A DNA stretch of 64,000 nt from Certhia americana (GCA_018697195.1 CM031857.1:51977471-52041470); one strand, 5' to 3'. Positions 26,101-41,031 are shown, counted from the stretch's first letter. Notes: generated from the sequence alone by a model not told the origin. Program-made: numbers and translations.

Positions 26101-29041
26101 GAAGGTGTCACAGACTCTTGTTTCATGACCCACAAAACATAAATAAGCACAGCAAACTCAGCCATACTTTTCAGCAATCTAGGGAGTTAACCAGACAGGA
26201 AAGATTGAAAACCAGTCATCTAAATGAGCATATATAATCTTTGTACATAAAAGAAGCTATGACCTCTTTTGAACCATGGGATAGTATTCATTATTGCAAG
26301 AAAAGCTTCACAAAGGAAAGAAAATTAGCTGTGTCTTTCAGTTAGGACATACCTTCTGCACAAGTATACAAAGCTATTTAAGCACAGACTATACAAAGCT
26401 ATTTAATTATGGCAGCAAGGATCTCAACCTTGAGAAACAGTCTCTGTCAGCTTGTGACCAACACTGCACAGTCACCATCAGCTCAGGCTGCACAAAGTGT
26501 AAATTCCCATCTGCCTCAAAAAATGCCAGGCAGATAATCCTTTAGTCACAAACTACTGTAAGGAAGCAGCACATGACAGCTAGATCAGTGGCTATGCCTG
26601 AACCTAAGACTTGGAAGGCCTCTACTCAACACTTCTGTAAATATAACCTTCAATAAGTTTCTAGCCTACTAACTGTAAAAGGGAAAAACATTCCTTGCAT
26701 CTGTGCTGAGGCACTGTGAAGATAAAGATTTTCCAGAAAGATACTTTTATAACTTACAATATAGAATTCTGTCAATCAGCCTTGCCAGAGATGACATCAA
26801 ACTATGTACTCAAATAGTGAAGGAAAAGAAAACTATGCGATATTAATCTCCCTCAAATCTTTCCTATTTTTCCATCCTCTTTTTTCCTATCTCATCCATC
26901 TCACAGACTGATTAGCTTCATTAGAGATGCACCTGTCTTCTCAGTTTTACTTGGGAGCACTTGGAGACAGGCTGCAATGAAGAATCTGATAGTAACTTGT
27001 AAATTCACATTCAAGACTGCTGAAACCAAAGTCCTGTGGCAACAGTTGCTTCCCATTCTTATTTATCCACTGTTCAAGATCTCTGAAAACCACACTACCA
27101 GTCCCTTTGGTTTACATCAATCCCAGTCTATTTTCAAAGTGGACTTGCATTGACAGCCTGGAAACAGCACCTCTCACCATATTTGAATGACAGAAGACTC
27201 TCCATTGTTCTTGTGTCCTTGTGTCTTTAGAGGTTGAGAAAAATCTCTGATATTTTTGAGACTCTGAGTAGTCTGGATTTAAATGGGAACAACCACTACC
27301 ATGATGACTAAGAAATGCTTGCTGGATATGGCATAAAGTACTTCAAAGAGTGTCCTGGGAGTAGAGGGGGAAAATGTGAAAAGGAATCAAAGAGATTTCA
27401 TGCAGGAGTCATGAATGGTTTCCAGATGTTAGATCAAATCCAGGTCACTGTGTCAGTGGATCAGTACACAGGTCACCATGTACTGAATTCAGAGGTAAGT
27501 GGAAGTAGTGGAGGCTGTTATGCTCTTGTCAAAGTATAAATTAAGACAATTTTTACAACAAGCAAGCAGAAAAATATAAAAAGTTAGGAGGGAAGAAACT
27601 AATAAAGTCCAACTCCTTTTCACCCCAAACTTCATCCCCACCTGGGTCTTCTCTAGCTTTGTCTTTAGTGGCAGCTGATTCTGCGTAGATTCTCTATTAT
27701 TTACTTTCACCCTGTTCACTGGGTGTTTGTTTTTTTCCAGAACAAGAGTACGGTAAAAGATTATTAGTTTCAAAACTAATTAAACAATTAGCTCATGCTT
27801 CCTTCCCCACCTAAAAATGACGGCCAGCTTCACCACAGACAGATGGGCTACACCATCCTTCTGTTGGGAAACAGAGACATCCATCCAGACACAGAGTCCA
27901 TCATATCTTCCTACAGATACTAGGTGCTATTCAAGCAAAACTACTGCTAATCCCTCATTTAGAGTTCTATTTTATGGAACAAATAAAAAGCATGATTTAT
28001 GAAAAGGCATGCTATTTGATCTGATGCTTTTCAAACTGGATCCTAATAGTTTTCACTGAGGCTGAATTAACATCTTTTGAAATTTGTGAAGATTATCGCT
28101 GACCTATTTAAAACAAAGACAAACAAAACTAATGGGAAAAAAAAATTCATGCTGCTCTCTTATTTTTACTACAAAGACAGATAGTCACACAGCCTAAAAA
28201 TCAAAACCAGGTATAAATTTTGACCAATCTCATGAGAGCCACTGAGATGAAAGCATTTGCTTGCTGAGCTTCATTGACTGAAAAACACTTGACTGGGTAC
28301 ATTTAAAAATGCTGCTTATCTGAACTGTTTCAAGAGATTAGTTTGCATATTTAATATGTTAATGTTTCACAAGTAAGGAGATTTGCAGTGACTTATTACA
28401 GGACATATAACTTGGCAGAGCCCTGAGTCATTTAAGCTGGTACCTTAGTCACTAAATGCCAGCTACACTATTAGACACCACCTCGGAGTCTGTCCATGGC
28501 AGTAAGCCAGTTTTGCAGATCCTCTTCCAAAATCCAGTTTAGAGTCCGTCTTTCAGCAGGATATTTCCCAGTGGTTTATATTTTCACTGTCACTGGCGTG
28601 TCAGTAAGAGTGCATATCTTTTGAGCTCTGATTAATTTTGCCTTGACACTATTGAAATGCCAAGTATAACTTTAACTCAGGTTCTGAAATGTTAATCAGG
28701 TTTGAAATAGCCATAGATTGCATATATATCAAGGCCTGTAAATACTCAGAGACATCTGTCAGGATCCACGTAGCATTGGCAGTCTTGTTTCTCTCTAGGC
28801 CCACAGGGTCAGGTGATCATCAGCACTGATAACAAAATGTATCATCTTGAAACAAAAGGGCATGGCCTTCTATTAAAGCCTTCCAAGATAAAAAATATGA
28901 AGATATAACTCCTCTAAGATATATATTAATTTGCATTCTCAAATAATATTTTGATTATTTACTTTTTCAGAGCTGCCACTGTCTACATTGGTAAAAAAAT
29001 TCTGTCTAAATACTGATGTCCAAAAAAAAAAAAAAAAAAAA
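23121..29041 (-). other. LHFPL6: LHFPL6 intron interior (non-coding)
   Basis: This is AT-rich intronic sequence between the CR1 copy and the SINE. Open frames are short and show no recognised similarity or codon-level pattern. A run of about 20 A (29022-29041) abuts the SINE. Nothing else could be supported. Confidence 0.6.
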
Positions 29042-29185
29042 TTCACAAAATCACAGACTAACAACCCTTTCCTGAGTTGGAAGGGACCTACAAGGATCGC
29101 TGAGTCCCCACTTAAGTGAATGGCCCATACGGGGATCAAAAATCCTGTATCTTGCATAATTAGGCCATAATCATAATGTGATTTC
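29042..29185 (-). mobile_element. tRNA-Ile/CR1-type SINE (TguSINE1-like), 5'-truncated
   Basis: Read on the minus strand, the element starts inside a tRNA-derived head whose T-arm region reads TTTGATCCCCGTATGGGCCA. This closely resembles the 3' end of a tRNA-Ile, with the expected TTCGA changed to TTTGA by a CpG-type transition in the B box. The head is followed by a CR1-like tail ending in CCTTCCAACTC...GTGATT. This head-plus-tail architecture is that of TguSINE1, described from passerines and mobilised by a CR1 subfamily. The anticodon-side half of the head is decayed or missing, so the 5' boundary is approximate. Family assignment is from memory. Confidence 0.7.
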
Positions 29186-30713
29186 TGTGGTTTAAACCTC
29201 TACCATTATGCTAAGTAAAAAATTTATAGGAATCTCCAGACTTCAGGATATAAAGTACTCATTAATTTTGTGGAAGAGGAAGAAACTTCCTCCAGAGCAA
29301 TTTTATTGCTGAACAGTCTGCTACAGTGTATTAGGTCTGCTACTTACACTGGAGAATTTTGTGCTGGAAACACCAAGATTCTGCACGTCAAGCCCTCATG
29401 CTAAAACAGAGAATAATCTGTATTCTTATATTCAGCTTAGTAGGGAAAAAAAAGCTCCCAGAAACTATGAGCTATGCCTTCATCCATAAACCAGCCAACC
29501 AATGTACTCAGCCAACCTGGAAAAAACAAAATGAGCTTTCAGTCTGTAGCCAGAGGTTCATACACTGAAAACTGTGCTCTGGAAAGACCATTCCCAGAAG
29601 AAAGGGTGAGGCCATCTTTTCCAGCCAGATCCAAGTCAGGGCTTGGATTTCAATGGCACTGTAACAATTTGCCCTAGCTGAGTACATTTGGAAGTAGCAG
29701 CTGGAACACACAGTTCTTGCAGCAGCCACTGCACTTCAGAGACATGGTGGATGCTTGGAGTCACTGCTAGCATGATTCCCTTGCTTTCTTGGCACAGCTA
29801 AGCCTCCTCCTTCTCAGGGAACTCAAGACACTGATTGAGATATAAACTAGAGTCAGTCTATCCACCAAAAAATGCTCCAGTGCACGCATGGGATAGACAA
29901 CCCCCATCGCATGGGGAACCCCTAAGGAAGGGGGGGTGCCTAGAGGAAAATTCCCAGCAGATATTCTCCCATGAGGAGCTACAGAGCACAAAGGTCTCTC
30001 CTGCAAAGAGGGTAGGGAATTATCCATAATCTCCAGCTTTCCTGAGGTGTTTAAGAAAAACATGACTTGTTCTAGGATGCTCAAGACTGTGTACATTTGG
30101 AAACTTTGCCTACAAGGGCATTGTGGACCTTAGGGTAGAGGAAAGCAAGATGTTCCATTAGTAAAAGTGAAAGGACAAGAACCAACACCTTCTAAAGGAC
30201 ATAAGGAAAAGTTTCATCAATAGGAAGTCTCACTCCGAAAATAATTTATGGTCTCCCAAGCTTGGCTGCCCTTGTCTTGGCAGTGAGGCACAGATCTGCT
30301 GGTCTCTGAGTCGCCTCAGAATGCAGAGCCCTTTTAAGAACTTTTAAGCTTCACTTTGAATTAATTTTTAATTAGGTACTTTTAAAAATTTTACTGAGAA
30401 ACCATAACACATTATTTTTTTGGAAGTTCAGTTTGGCAGAATGAAAAAGGGCTAGCACTGCAGAAGGGCTGGCACTCTGCAAATAAAGACCTTTTACAGC
30501 TCACCTGAAAGCCACTTATACTTTGGCAAAACCACTTATAGTTTTACAAATTTGCCCAGTATCCATCTGGAAAAGGTGTTGCTCTGCACTGGGGACAAGA
30601 CATGCCAGGCCCATGCTGGGGTACTCCTCTTGCCTCAGTCCACCTACCAAAGACTGAGAATCCAACATTAAGAGGAAAACAGATGTATTTACTGTCTGTA
30701 TTCCTGTGCTCAT

Positions 30714-30731
30714 ACACACACACACACACAC
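30714..30731. repeat. (AC)n dinucleotide repeat
   Basis: This is nine units of AC, directly visible as a short microsatellite in intron sequence. Confidence 0.9.
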
Positions 30732-33700
30732 TTTCATACCAAACCAACCTCCTCATCTGTTTTTGATAAGGAAAGTCACACAGACTTGCTAAGCAGTCTG
30801 GGTTGCAGGCTTGTCTAACAACCTTGGGTTGTCAATCCAGCAACAGTCCACTAGGCCTGCTTTTAAAATGAAGCTGTGATTAGCTTGAAGGAAATAAAAT
30901 TTGCCTCTTACAGCAAGCTCTTTAGCTGCACTTTTGATAGTCTTTGATGATACAGAAAGGGAAGGAGCTCCTTTTTGCTGTCATATGAGAAAAACACTTG
31001 CAAACTGACCCGGCTTCTCATATATTACTTTAGCACAGAGATTTGCAACTCTGTCTGAATTGTCTTCCCCCACCTGCTCTGCCAAATTATTATGGTACAA
31101 GCACTTCAGAAAAAAAAGGCACAATTGCTTGAAATTACACTAGAGTCAAATGTTGATAAAAAGGTGTCACAGAGGGAATGAAAACTAACTGCTGTGAAAT
31201 TTAATGAAACCCACTGTGTGCCAAGGGCACAGGCAGCCAAATTGAATTTTAAAAAGTGCCAAGCAGAGAAGCTTGTAATCAGACTAGCCACTATGTTAGA
31301 TGAGATAAGCAGAATGACTTTTTTCTATCTCTAGATCAAAACAGACTGCAATTCTTATGCATGAGATGAAAAGTTACAGTATTTATCTTCACAGCTTCCT
31401 GTGTTCTTAGCACCGGATCTCTGGCTTAGTGGCATGAAATGGAATTTGCCATCTCCAGTGTAAGGCTTGTCCCAGCCCTCGCATGGTTCTTTCCTGACAG
31501 TTTTTATTGCAAATTGTTATGGAAAAGAGGAACAAGCTAATCAGAGTTGTTAATGGCTCAGCATAAACTATCTTCAGCCATGGTGTCCCCTTCCACAGGC
31601 TGGGCAATGAACTGAAGTCAGTAGAGCAGAATAGGAAATAGAAGATGATGCCAGCATAGAAGGACTCTGTTCAATGGTGCTTACATGGAAAACAGTTGCC
31701 AAAGCATCACTTCACTGCAACCTGTTAAGGAATCATTTTACTCCTTAATTATTATAACAGCATTATTTTGAAATGGTACTAAGAAAAGCATGATCTCCCA
31801 AACAGAACTGCTTGCATTCATTGTGGGAGTAATCCCTCAAACTCTGGTCAGGGATATGAGACAAAAAAAGGCTGTGCAGCCCATCTGTGTTGGAAACAGC
31901 TTCAGTATGTTCATTGTTTCAGTTGTTCAGGGGGTTATCAGTAGTGTTAGCTCTGGGCCACACAAAGAGGCTCAGAGTCTGCACCTTTACGTCACTGATG
32001 AGTTTCAACATTACAACCTGTTTGAACTTGTAACTTGGCCCAAATGGCCAGATTCTCCTTTTAATGGTCTGCTGGTGAAGCTGGAATACTTTCTGGCAAG
32101 AGAGGAGATTTCCAGTACTGAACAAAGCTCTACAAAGCCAGCCACTGTGTTTCTTATAAAAGGATTTCTCATAAAAATGCCCTGACTTTTATCACAACCT
32201 CTTGATTTTGCAGAATGTGCCTCTAATGGTTTCAGAGCTTGTCTTGGCTGTAAAGAGTTTTATGCCAGTATTTAGTGCCATTCGTCATGTTTTCACTGCT
32301 GTGCCAGGATAAGAACTTGAAAACTAACAGAATTCCTTGAAATACAAAACACACTATAGCACAGAAGCCTCAAGTTTCCTATTTTCTTGTGCATAACCCA
32401 CGCCACATCTGAAATACCCTCTGCAAGTCAGCAGTACTGAAGAATCCAACTGTCTGCAGGTACAGCAAATGGAACTTCACGAGAAGATGAAGCTCCTCTC
32501 CTCTCACAGCCCTCTCCATTCCCACCTCCCCTGCTTCCCTACCTACACATCTCCTCTGCCTCTGACTGCTTCCTCCTCTGCTCATACCTTTCTGAGGATG
32601 CAGCTGAGGTAGAAGAGCTTTGAGGGGAATAAAGGTCATCTGAACTTTACCCCTGAAAGGAATACATTTGTCATTTGTTACTAAGCCAACATTTAGAGGT
32701 CTCCCTTTACTTACTCCTCTACAAAGCACACAAGAAATGAGTCAGCACCAGTTCTTATATTAAAAATGAAATTAACCCAAATCTCCCTCAATTTGACTTG
32801 ACTTTGTTTCAGTTAGGAGTTCTTTGGAGCAGCAACTGCCTCTGTGTTTTTCCTTATGACAATGGATTTCAAGAGTTTCCCACATTATAACAACAACCAT
32901 TACAGAAGCAGCATGGTACACCTGGGAATGTCTGTACAAATTTGCCAGACAGATTGTACTAATCTCCAAATGACATTCAAAGCTCCCAGTCATGTAGCAG
33001 CACCTGGGCCGAGTCAGATCAAATTTTGAAACAAATTTTCTCCCACAGACACATTCACAAAGATCCCTCAACATCATTCTACCCTGATTTCTATAAATTC
33101 CCCAAACAAAGCACTTTTTAATGCATCCTAGTAACCATTCCCAGTGACTGGCATTCAGCTGTACTGTGCCTAACCTGAATGACTTGTGATGCTCTGAATC
33201 TCAAGTTTGTTCTCAATTTAAAAAAATAAAAAAAGTATTCATAAATAGTCTTTCATTAGGCTGCAGACTTGGACAAAATCCTGAACTTGTGAAGAAGTCA
33301 GGCAGTGCACTCCTCAGAAGTTGTAAAGCCATTTCTTATACATCACTATGTTAGCAGGTTTCATATCCTTTCACAGGGTGCTGTATTTCAGAAGCAGCTT
33401 CTGTTATTCCAGGTTGACCATCATGGTTTTGTTTCAATACTTTCTTCAACTTCACATCACTTTGCATTTATTAGAAAATTTTTCTTCTCAAATTAACAAT
33501 ACCAATATATATTACAAAGGCATCTTTGTTGGGAAACAGTGCAAGACAACTGAACTGTCAGATTGCAAAAGAAAAGGTCCAATCTTTGCATTACTATAGA
33601 AACTATACAGGGTTTATCAGAATTCTGTATTTTCTTCTTAATTCTCTCTGAAGTTCTTTGGATTCTGCTACAAGATAAAATAACAATGATTTTTAATAAG

Positions 33701-35541
33701 TAGTTCTTTAAGTTTTCTTTCATTATAATTTTTTCCGTATTCCTACAAACTACTTCCAAGCTTACATAAAAGTCTGTTCACCTAGTAAAGAACTGTACCT
33801 GCAAATCAATTCAAAGTGGCCTTATGAAAGATTGGGGCTTATCAGGCTTAAGCAAGAAAATGTGGACTCGGCTCACAGTACAGCAATCCTCCCAAGAAAA
33901 GAGTTTTTTCCTACAGTGTTAGTCCTGATGCAGCTAATATTCCATACCTGGGGAATTAGACAGGATCTGGTATCCCATGCAGGTCTGCACTGCCACACAA
34001 CAGCAACCTCCTCCAAATCCCTCTAGTCACAATAAGTAGCACGGCACTGAGCTCCCAATCCTCTCTTCCTCTGGGTTCCATTGCAGAATACTGCTGTTGA
34101 TTTCAACAGGACAGGCTCTAGGGAAAAGCCAGTCCGGAGGGTAAAAAAAGTCTGCCTGTTCTCAGATGTACCTGTGACATCAGGGGACTGACAGTGGAAC
34201 AAACAATGTAAAGGAGATCTAATCAGGCCTAGTGAATCAGCCTTATCACCAGCATTGTCAGGGTGCAGCGTCCATGCCCAATTTTTCATGCCTGAGAAGA
34301 TACAGGACAGCTTCTAGAAGGGATCTGTCAAATGCAATATTGTCCTTCTGACCTGTGATGTCTTGTGGTGGCAGAGTCATCCCAAAGACAAGGAGAGGAT
34401 CCTTTCTTGGTTCTCTGTGACTTAAGGCACTCTTCATATGGTCTGAATGCCACTCAGGACCTCACACTTGTGCAGCATAAAAAGCTTAGCATCACTGAAG
34501 TCAAGAGAGGTGTTCCACAGAGCCAGAAGAAATCCTTGACAGGAAACCAGCCAACATGATTGTCACCACAAGCTAAGCAGCTGTGGTTGGAGTTTTGGTT
34601 CTACAAATCCATCCTGTGTTTATTAATTACACCACACTCCTTTCTAACTGCTCACTGCATGGAATGAATACATTGGCTATTCTTGAGTTCTACACCTCAC
34701 TTCCTTGAAATGATGGAGTTTGAAAACTGCCTTATTTTACTTTTGTGAAGCCAAAGTTAAACTCCTTAGAAGGTAAAATTGTGGATTGGAGAAGAAAAAG
34801 GACGTGAGCAAGGAAAGGAAAATACAGGTTGAATGCTGTGAAAAAAAATTCCATGTGGAATGCATAGTAAGTTGAGTTTCCTAAGAGAAATGAGAAAAAA
34901 AAAAATACAAATTACATTGACATTTAACACCAGGCTGGACAAAATCCTGGAAAATACACCATTGGGAACAATTCTTTCCTGTCTAGAGCATATGACTTCA
35001 CTTGCACTGGAAAATATTGAAACATTTTGATGCCTAAATGCAGTTCCCAGCAATATTCAAATATCCATTGAAATATCTCAGGAAGCAAAACAAGCCAGAT
35101 CTTTCAATGCAGAAACAAAATTGCTAACTCCAACCGAGATTCTTCTCCAATCAACACAAATGTAAAGGATCTGAAATGAAGTACTTCTGAATTCACTCTG
35201 TCTCCACACCAGCAAAGTAGATTTGGTCCCATGCCTCATGTTTTCTAATGTTTCATTAGGTTATGCAAGTAAAACCTTTTGAAATGAACAATGTCACAAA
35301 AGTGCTGAGCACCATTGTTTCTTTCTAATAAAAGAAGGGATAAAAAAGCAGGAAGACTGAATTTCATTCTACAGATACATAAAACAGCACTCTGGGACTT
35401 CATTAGATCAAAAATTCTGTTCTTAATGCAAAATTCTGCTTAAATGCAACACAGATGCAGCAATATTCAAAACAACACTTTTATATTCAACATTAATAGG
35501 ACAAGAGAAGTAAAGAGATTCCTCCCAGTATTTTAGCAACA

Positions 35542-35568
<27 letters not shown>
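35542..35568. repeat. poly-T tract (T27)
   Basis: This is an uninterrupted run of about 27 T, the longest homopolymer in the window. In an assembly the exact length of such a tract is unreliable. Confidence 0.9.
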
Positions 35569-35572
<4 letters not shown>

Positions 35573-37159
35573 CATCAGCATTTCCATTTTAAATGTGCTT
35601 CCAAAGCACCTAAAATCTTACTTGCAGAATTTACTCCAGGCTGAAACTCTGCATGGGGCTTTTTTTTCCTCTATAATTCATCAAAATTTATATTAGGATA
35701 AATATAATTTTATAAAAGTCCAAAATTAATATGTATTCAAAACAATTCAGTAAAAACAAGTTAATTCACTGGGGTAGCTCTTCAAGAAGAAAGTCATCAT
35801 GAGAACCACACCTGTTTTAGACTAATGTCAAATCCAATAATCCTAGAACAGAAATAGTGATGTAATTTGTACGAAGTGTCACTGACTTCAAAGGACACAC
35901 AAAAATTTGCAGTCTAGAAGGGCCCAGATGCTTTTTTTAGGAAGATTTTGAAACACCAGAACAGTTACCTGAAGTGGTTGAGAACAGAATTAAAAAACTA
36001 AGACAGCTAAGTATGAAGGCTACTCTCCACATCAGTTGTATTCTTCAAGTTACATCTCCTCTGTTCCAGCAGCATTACAACCCCTTCCCTGCTCTGCACT
36101 GCTTGTGACCTTGCTGGCAGGGATGGCCTCCTCAGAGCTACTGATTCTGCACCTTAGGACCAGTAATGTTTATTACTGATCCCTCCTTTCTAACCTGTTT
36201 GGTTAAAATGGGTGGTGTTTCTTAAACAGCAAACTTCGCTAACCAGGTGTCCTTCAGTGGGACTCTAAGGAAACTATCACACAAACCTGTGCTGTTTGAT
36301 CTGTCGGGGCAGCAGCCTTTGGCAAGGCTGCAGTGGGAACTTCTGTGACCAAAGTGAAGGCAGCCATGCAAAACAGTATCATCACTTGAAAATATACAGA
36401 ATCTAAGTCTGTACCTTTCTTTACCTCTTTCAGGTAAGTACCTGCTACCTTGGATTCCCTATCAGTCAGACATGATGGCCCATGCATTCAGGAAAGATTG
36501 AAGTAATACAAGTCTCTATCTAATTAAGAGAGTAGGAATCTAAATAATGTCCTTTATAAACTGACAGAGAGCACATAGTGCATTGGTTCATATATTACAT
36601 TCAGGCTTCAATCCTGGATTTGTCTTATATTTTAACTCCTATCTGAATACAGCAGAGAGAGAGCTGGCTTATCTTCAATAAAACATATGCTACAAAATCT
36701 TTAAGATAATTTCCCTGTCTAAACTCCCTTGTCCTGAACATCTTCCGAAACAGTTATACTTCCCTGCATTACTTATTCTGGATTCCAAATCTAAATCCAA
36801 GAATTTGACTTTATGCCATACCACAGTATGTGAAGATACCTTCTAAGCACTGGGAGGCAAAGACTGAGCATAGGCACAAGCAGTCAGAGGATTCAGTTTA
36901 GCAAGTCAAAGTCTAGCTGAAAAGGGATGAAGCTGCAAAACTACACATTGTGTTTAATCCTTTGGTGGATGGCTAGAGAAAAGTGGAGAAAGAACTAGTG
37001 TGAAACACATCAGCTACAGAGCAGCTTCTATACAGGTTCTTCTGGTAAAGAAACCACAACAAAGCACAGCTTAAATAGATTAAAAGCAACCTAAGTGTTG
37101 GAACTTAAAAGAAAATAAAAGACAAAATATTCCTTGAGAAAGCATAATTTTGCAATGAT

Positions 37160-37300
37160 ATATTCTTGGTGCTGTATTTTTAACATTTGCATTAATGATC
37201 TGGAAGAAAAGCAGTCAGAGTAATTCACCACTGGAACAACTTATGGAGATCAGGCTTTTCTCAAACTTAATTAAATTCAGAGTAGAAGTTTTTTTTCTCA
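37160..37300 (+). mobile_element. Possible ancient CR1-like LINE scrap
   Basis: The bases TTAATGATCTGGAAGA encode a peptide like INDLEE, reminiscent of the conserved CR1 RT block F(I)NDLxE. About 40 bases later, CACTGGAACAACTTAT encodes HWNNL, reminiscent of the CR1 C-terminal block. The spacing is far shorter than in an intact element, so this would be a heavily deleted relic. The match is short and the call is weak. Confidence 0.25.
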
Positions 37301-40300
37301 GAGACACACTGTAGTTCAAACTGAAATTATATGAAGGCTGTCCTATGACCCATGGTACTGCAGACCTCAGACTAAGCAGTCACATTGTTCTCTGCTGACT
37401 TTATTATTGCTGAATCAATGAGACTACAAATGACATACAACCACTCACTAGCAACTTTTAACGGTGTCGCTTTCATTGCTCTCTTCTGTTACCTTGGTGA
37501 GGCTTTGGTCCTTTCATTTGCCTTTCCTGCAGTCTCTGTATGTGCACACATACGCTGGATTGGTACCCAGCCTGCAGCTTGTCTTTGTCTAGGAAGAGGA
37601 TTGCCCCATCAAATGTTTACAGAAGCTCAGCAAAGTAACTGAAGTTTTGCATCTGACAAGAGGAAGGTGTGACAAAACAGCTCTGAACAGCTAACTTGCA
37701 GTGAAGAAGAGGCCTTGGTGTTTGACAGAAGGAATGACCTGGCCCTGCCTCTCCCCAAAAGTTAGCCTTTCAAAAAATATTTTATGCTGAAGAGAATGAA
37801 AGAACTAAAAGGACATTTTTACATTTTTTTTTTAATGTCTGTTTTTTTCAGGTACAAATTGAAGGAAGAGATGGCAAGAGTATGTGCATATGGGGGAAAG
37901 GATGAAATTGCTTTGGAGAACCATAAAAGAGTCTGGGGTCACTGTTTTCTTGATAGAAATCTCTTGACCATCTCAGATCCTCCCTGCTCTTGCAAGACTT
38001 TTCTCAGTTACATTTTCTCCCTACAGGCAGAACATTACGCTGATCTTAGTCTTCCAGGCAGAAAGCAGAAACCCTCACTTGAGCTGTCAGATGAAATAAT
38101 GGTTACTGGTCAGTGCCTTTTCCTCCAGCTGCACAAAAACCTTTCCCAGAAGTTTCTAATACCTGTAGTCAACTGGAACTACTCTCTCCAAAGCCCCTTT
38201 CTTAGCCAGCCTCAGCACCAAGAAGAACATTTTGTTCCACTTGAACAACGGAGCTTCAACTTGTCTTTAGCTGCCAGCCACCTTTCTTGAAATACAACTT
38301 TGTTTCCGTGACTCAATCTCTCCCAAGAGCTGCTTCTTACCTTTTAGCTATTTCCCCAAGCAAATCCTTTGAGGGGGGAGCTTCTCTAAATGACCCTACA
38401 AGGCCACGACTTAGTGTTCTTTCCCCCTCTGTCCCTTACATTTTAGTATCACCTCACTCGCAAAGTCAGATTCGACCATTAATATGCAAACAACTTGCAG
38501 ATTTCGCTTGGATCTGTCTCCTTAAAACCTTTAGCCTCAAATCACAAAGTTTTTCTCTAAGATTTCATCACAGACAACACAGAACCAAAACATCACTCCA
38601 CATTCAACATTCTCCTCATCTAGTTATCAGTCCTTATCTTTCCGCTCTCTGCACCCAGCAAACACTTGCCTTGAGCACTTTATGTTTCCATATGGTGCCT
38701 TGAGCACCAACAGTTTCCATAACCGTTACGGTGTCTATTGGCACAGAACAATTGAAGAAGGATTCTCCAGCAATTTCACAGACTGCTGACAGCATTCTTC
38801 ATATGGCCACATTTTATTTTCTGAGACAAAATAAGAAGTTCTTTGGAACTGTATCCCCATATTCTCAAATAATCAAATGCTTTTGTCACCATCCCCTGTT
38901 CCAAGAGCTCTCCAGATTTTCTAAACAACAATTTCAAGGACCATAGTTTTGGGAGTTTCAGCATTTCCATGAGACATACAGGAAACAAGAGAGAGAAATA
39001 AGGAAAGGATGAGTAGATGCTGCTGAAAATTTTTCTCAATTAATGAAGGGAGTAGCAAAACTTGTGCTTCATTAAAATGCAATCAATGAATACTAAAGAT
39101 GACAGTAAAATTGGCAGCCACATGACTACCCCATAATCAAGGGTTCACTTCTCACATGGCACTAAGGGCCATAATGTCAGGTTCAGAGGGGTGTCTCAAC
39201 CAGCAAACTGTTACACGTACTGGTCCCTCAGATCCATACTCTGAGCTTGGTTTAGCTGTTCTACACAGCAAAAGGGAGTTCTGAGCTAGTGAAGATTTCA
39301 TTCCCGTGTGCTGACCACTTTAATGAAAAGCTTCACCTTGCCAGCATAATGCTCTTTAAATTGACCATCCTTGCAGTACTTGTGCCTTTTGATCCACTGC
39401 CTCTCATAAAGCTGGAAAACCTTTAAGTTCATTATGTTCTTAAAAATATTGCTATGTTCTTAAAACCATTGCTCTGCATTTAGAGAGAGAAACTGTTCAC
39501 CAAATTAGTTTGTCATATCTGAGCTACCTACCTTCAAATTTCTAGTTTCTCCATTTAAGTGGAATTGACTTGCCACAGCATAATGAAAAGAAGATCAATA
39601 ATTACAGACTCCAATTTGCCATAGATTTGTTAAACTTCACTCCCTGCTGTCATATTCACAGTAGTTATGGTCAAAGCTACATCCTCGAAATCTCTTCTAG
39701 CTACATTATATATGCTGCAGTCTTCCAAATACACAAAGGAAACCAGCTGGAAATACTGCACTTAATGGTATCAGTGAAGACTGCATCCATCTACATGACT
39801 GTGCCCTCAAGAGGTTACAGACAGCATAACTTCCACATCAGTTGTCATTTCTTTGAAGCAGTCAAAGAGAGATGTCCAGGAAGCACGGTCTGAGAGACCA
39901 CAGCAGCAGTTTGCCAGCTACGGACTGCAGACCACTGACATCCACTGCAGAAAAGGCCTTGGAGAGCTGGACACTTCTTGTCACCCATCACCAAACTGCC
40001 TTAGAAAAAGCTAAAAGCACTGTTTTTCCTGCAAGTAATTGCTGCAATGGCTACAGAGCTGCCATGTGATCATATATGGGAAAGGAAGTGGCTTCCACAA
40101 TTACAAATGGGATAAAAAGTCTATGATGCAATATTTCTAGTAGGAACAGAAACTCAACATGTTTCAACCCAGAGTTATCTTAAAATACATGTATTTTATT
40201 GTATTGTAGCCAGGATCATCTGAAATTGCAAATCTAAACTAAGTACACAGGATCAAGCAATATCCAAAGAGCTCTTCTGACTCTACCTAGATCTGCAATT

Positions 40301-41031
40301 TCATGCAGGTTCCACCATTCAATTTTTATCAGAAGAGCAGATTTATGGTAAAAGCACTCATGAATAATTCACTCCCTTGAGCTGCCACATGCAACTTGGG
40401 GAAATCCCAGCTATAGAACCTTGGCACCATTTAACTAGCACAAGCCGCACTACTTTTTTACAGGTGTTATTCCACTGACCTACTTGGAGTTATTCCTCCT
40501 TCTCAGTGCTAGAAGAAGAAAAGGATCAGGCTGCTTACCACCTCTGGTAAGCAAACCTCTCTGCCACGTCTTCATAGCAGTAAAAATGCTTCTAGTGCTG
40601 GATTAAGTTTTAGCTTTGGCTCCCCACAGCTTCAGTGGCTTGTACATTTCCCCTGCTCTTGGGCCTCCCATAATAATCCATTATCCATTGGTTTACTTCC
40701 TCCTCAAGTCCGTATTTTTAAATCATGTTGAGAAACTTACTTGAATCCTAAACAAAAGGAACACAAGCCATAAACTAGCTACACTGAACCTGCCTTTATG
40801 CTGGTTTCTAACTTCAAGAGAAATATGGTTTATTCCAACACTGATCCTCTGCCACTGGAGCAAGAGCCCCAGCAGGGTATGGGTGAAGGCGCCTCAGACA
40901 AAAACAAAGTGAAACAATTTAGCCATCTCCCTGTCCTAGCAGAACATGAATTAATAGCATCACTCAGTGGCTGCTTATCTTCCAAGGCTTTTCCTCATAT
41001 AAAGCTAGGTGGGAGATCTTCTTCACAATTT

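Noticed and set aside
29889..29945. CCCCATCGCATGGGG hairpin followed by a G7 run.
   Set aside because: The stem is only 6 bp, with no associated element or terminator context in a vertebrate genome.
37784..38703. Two successive long plus-strand frames (168 and 138 codons).
   Set aside because: They are in different frames, show no recognisable domains, lack splice or promoter context and lie inside the LHFPL6 intron. The second would begin at a non-ATG codon.
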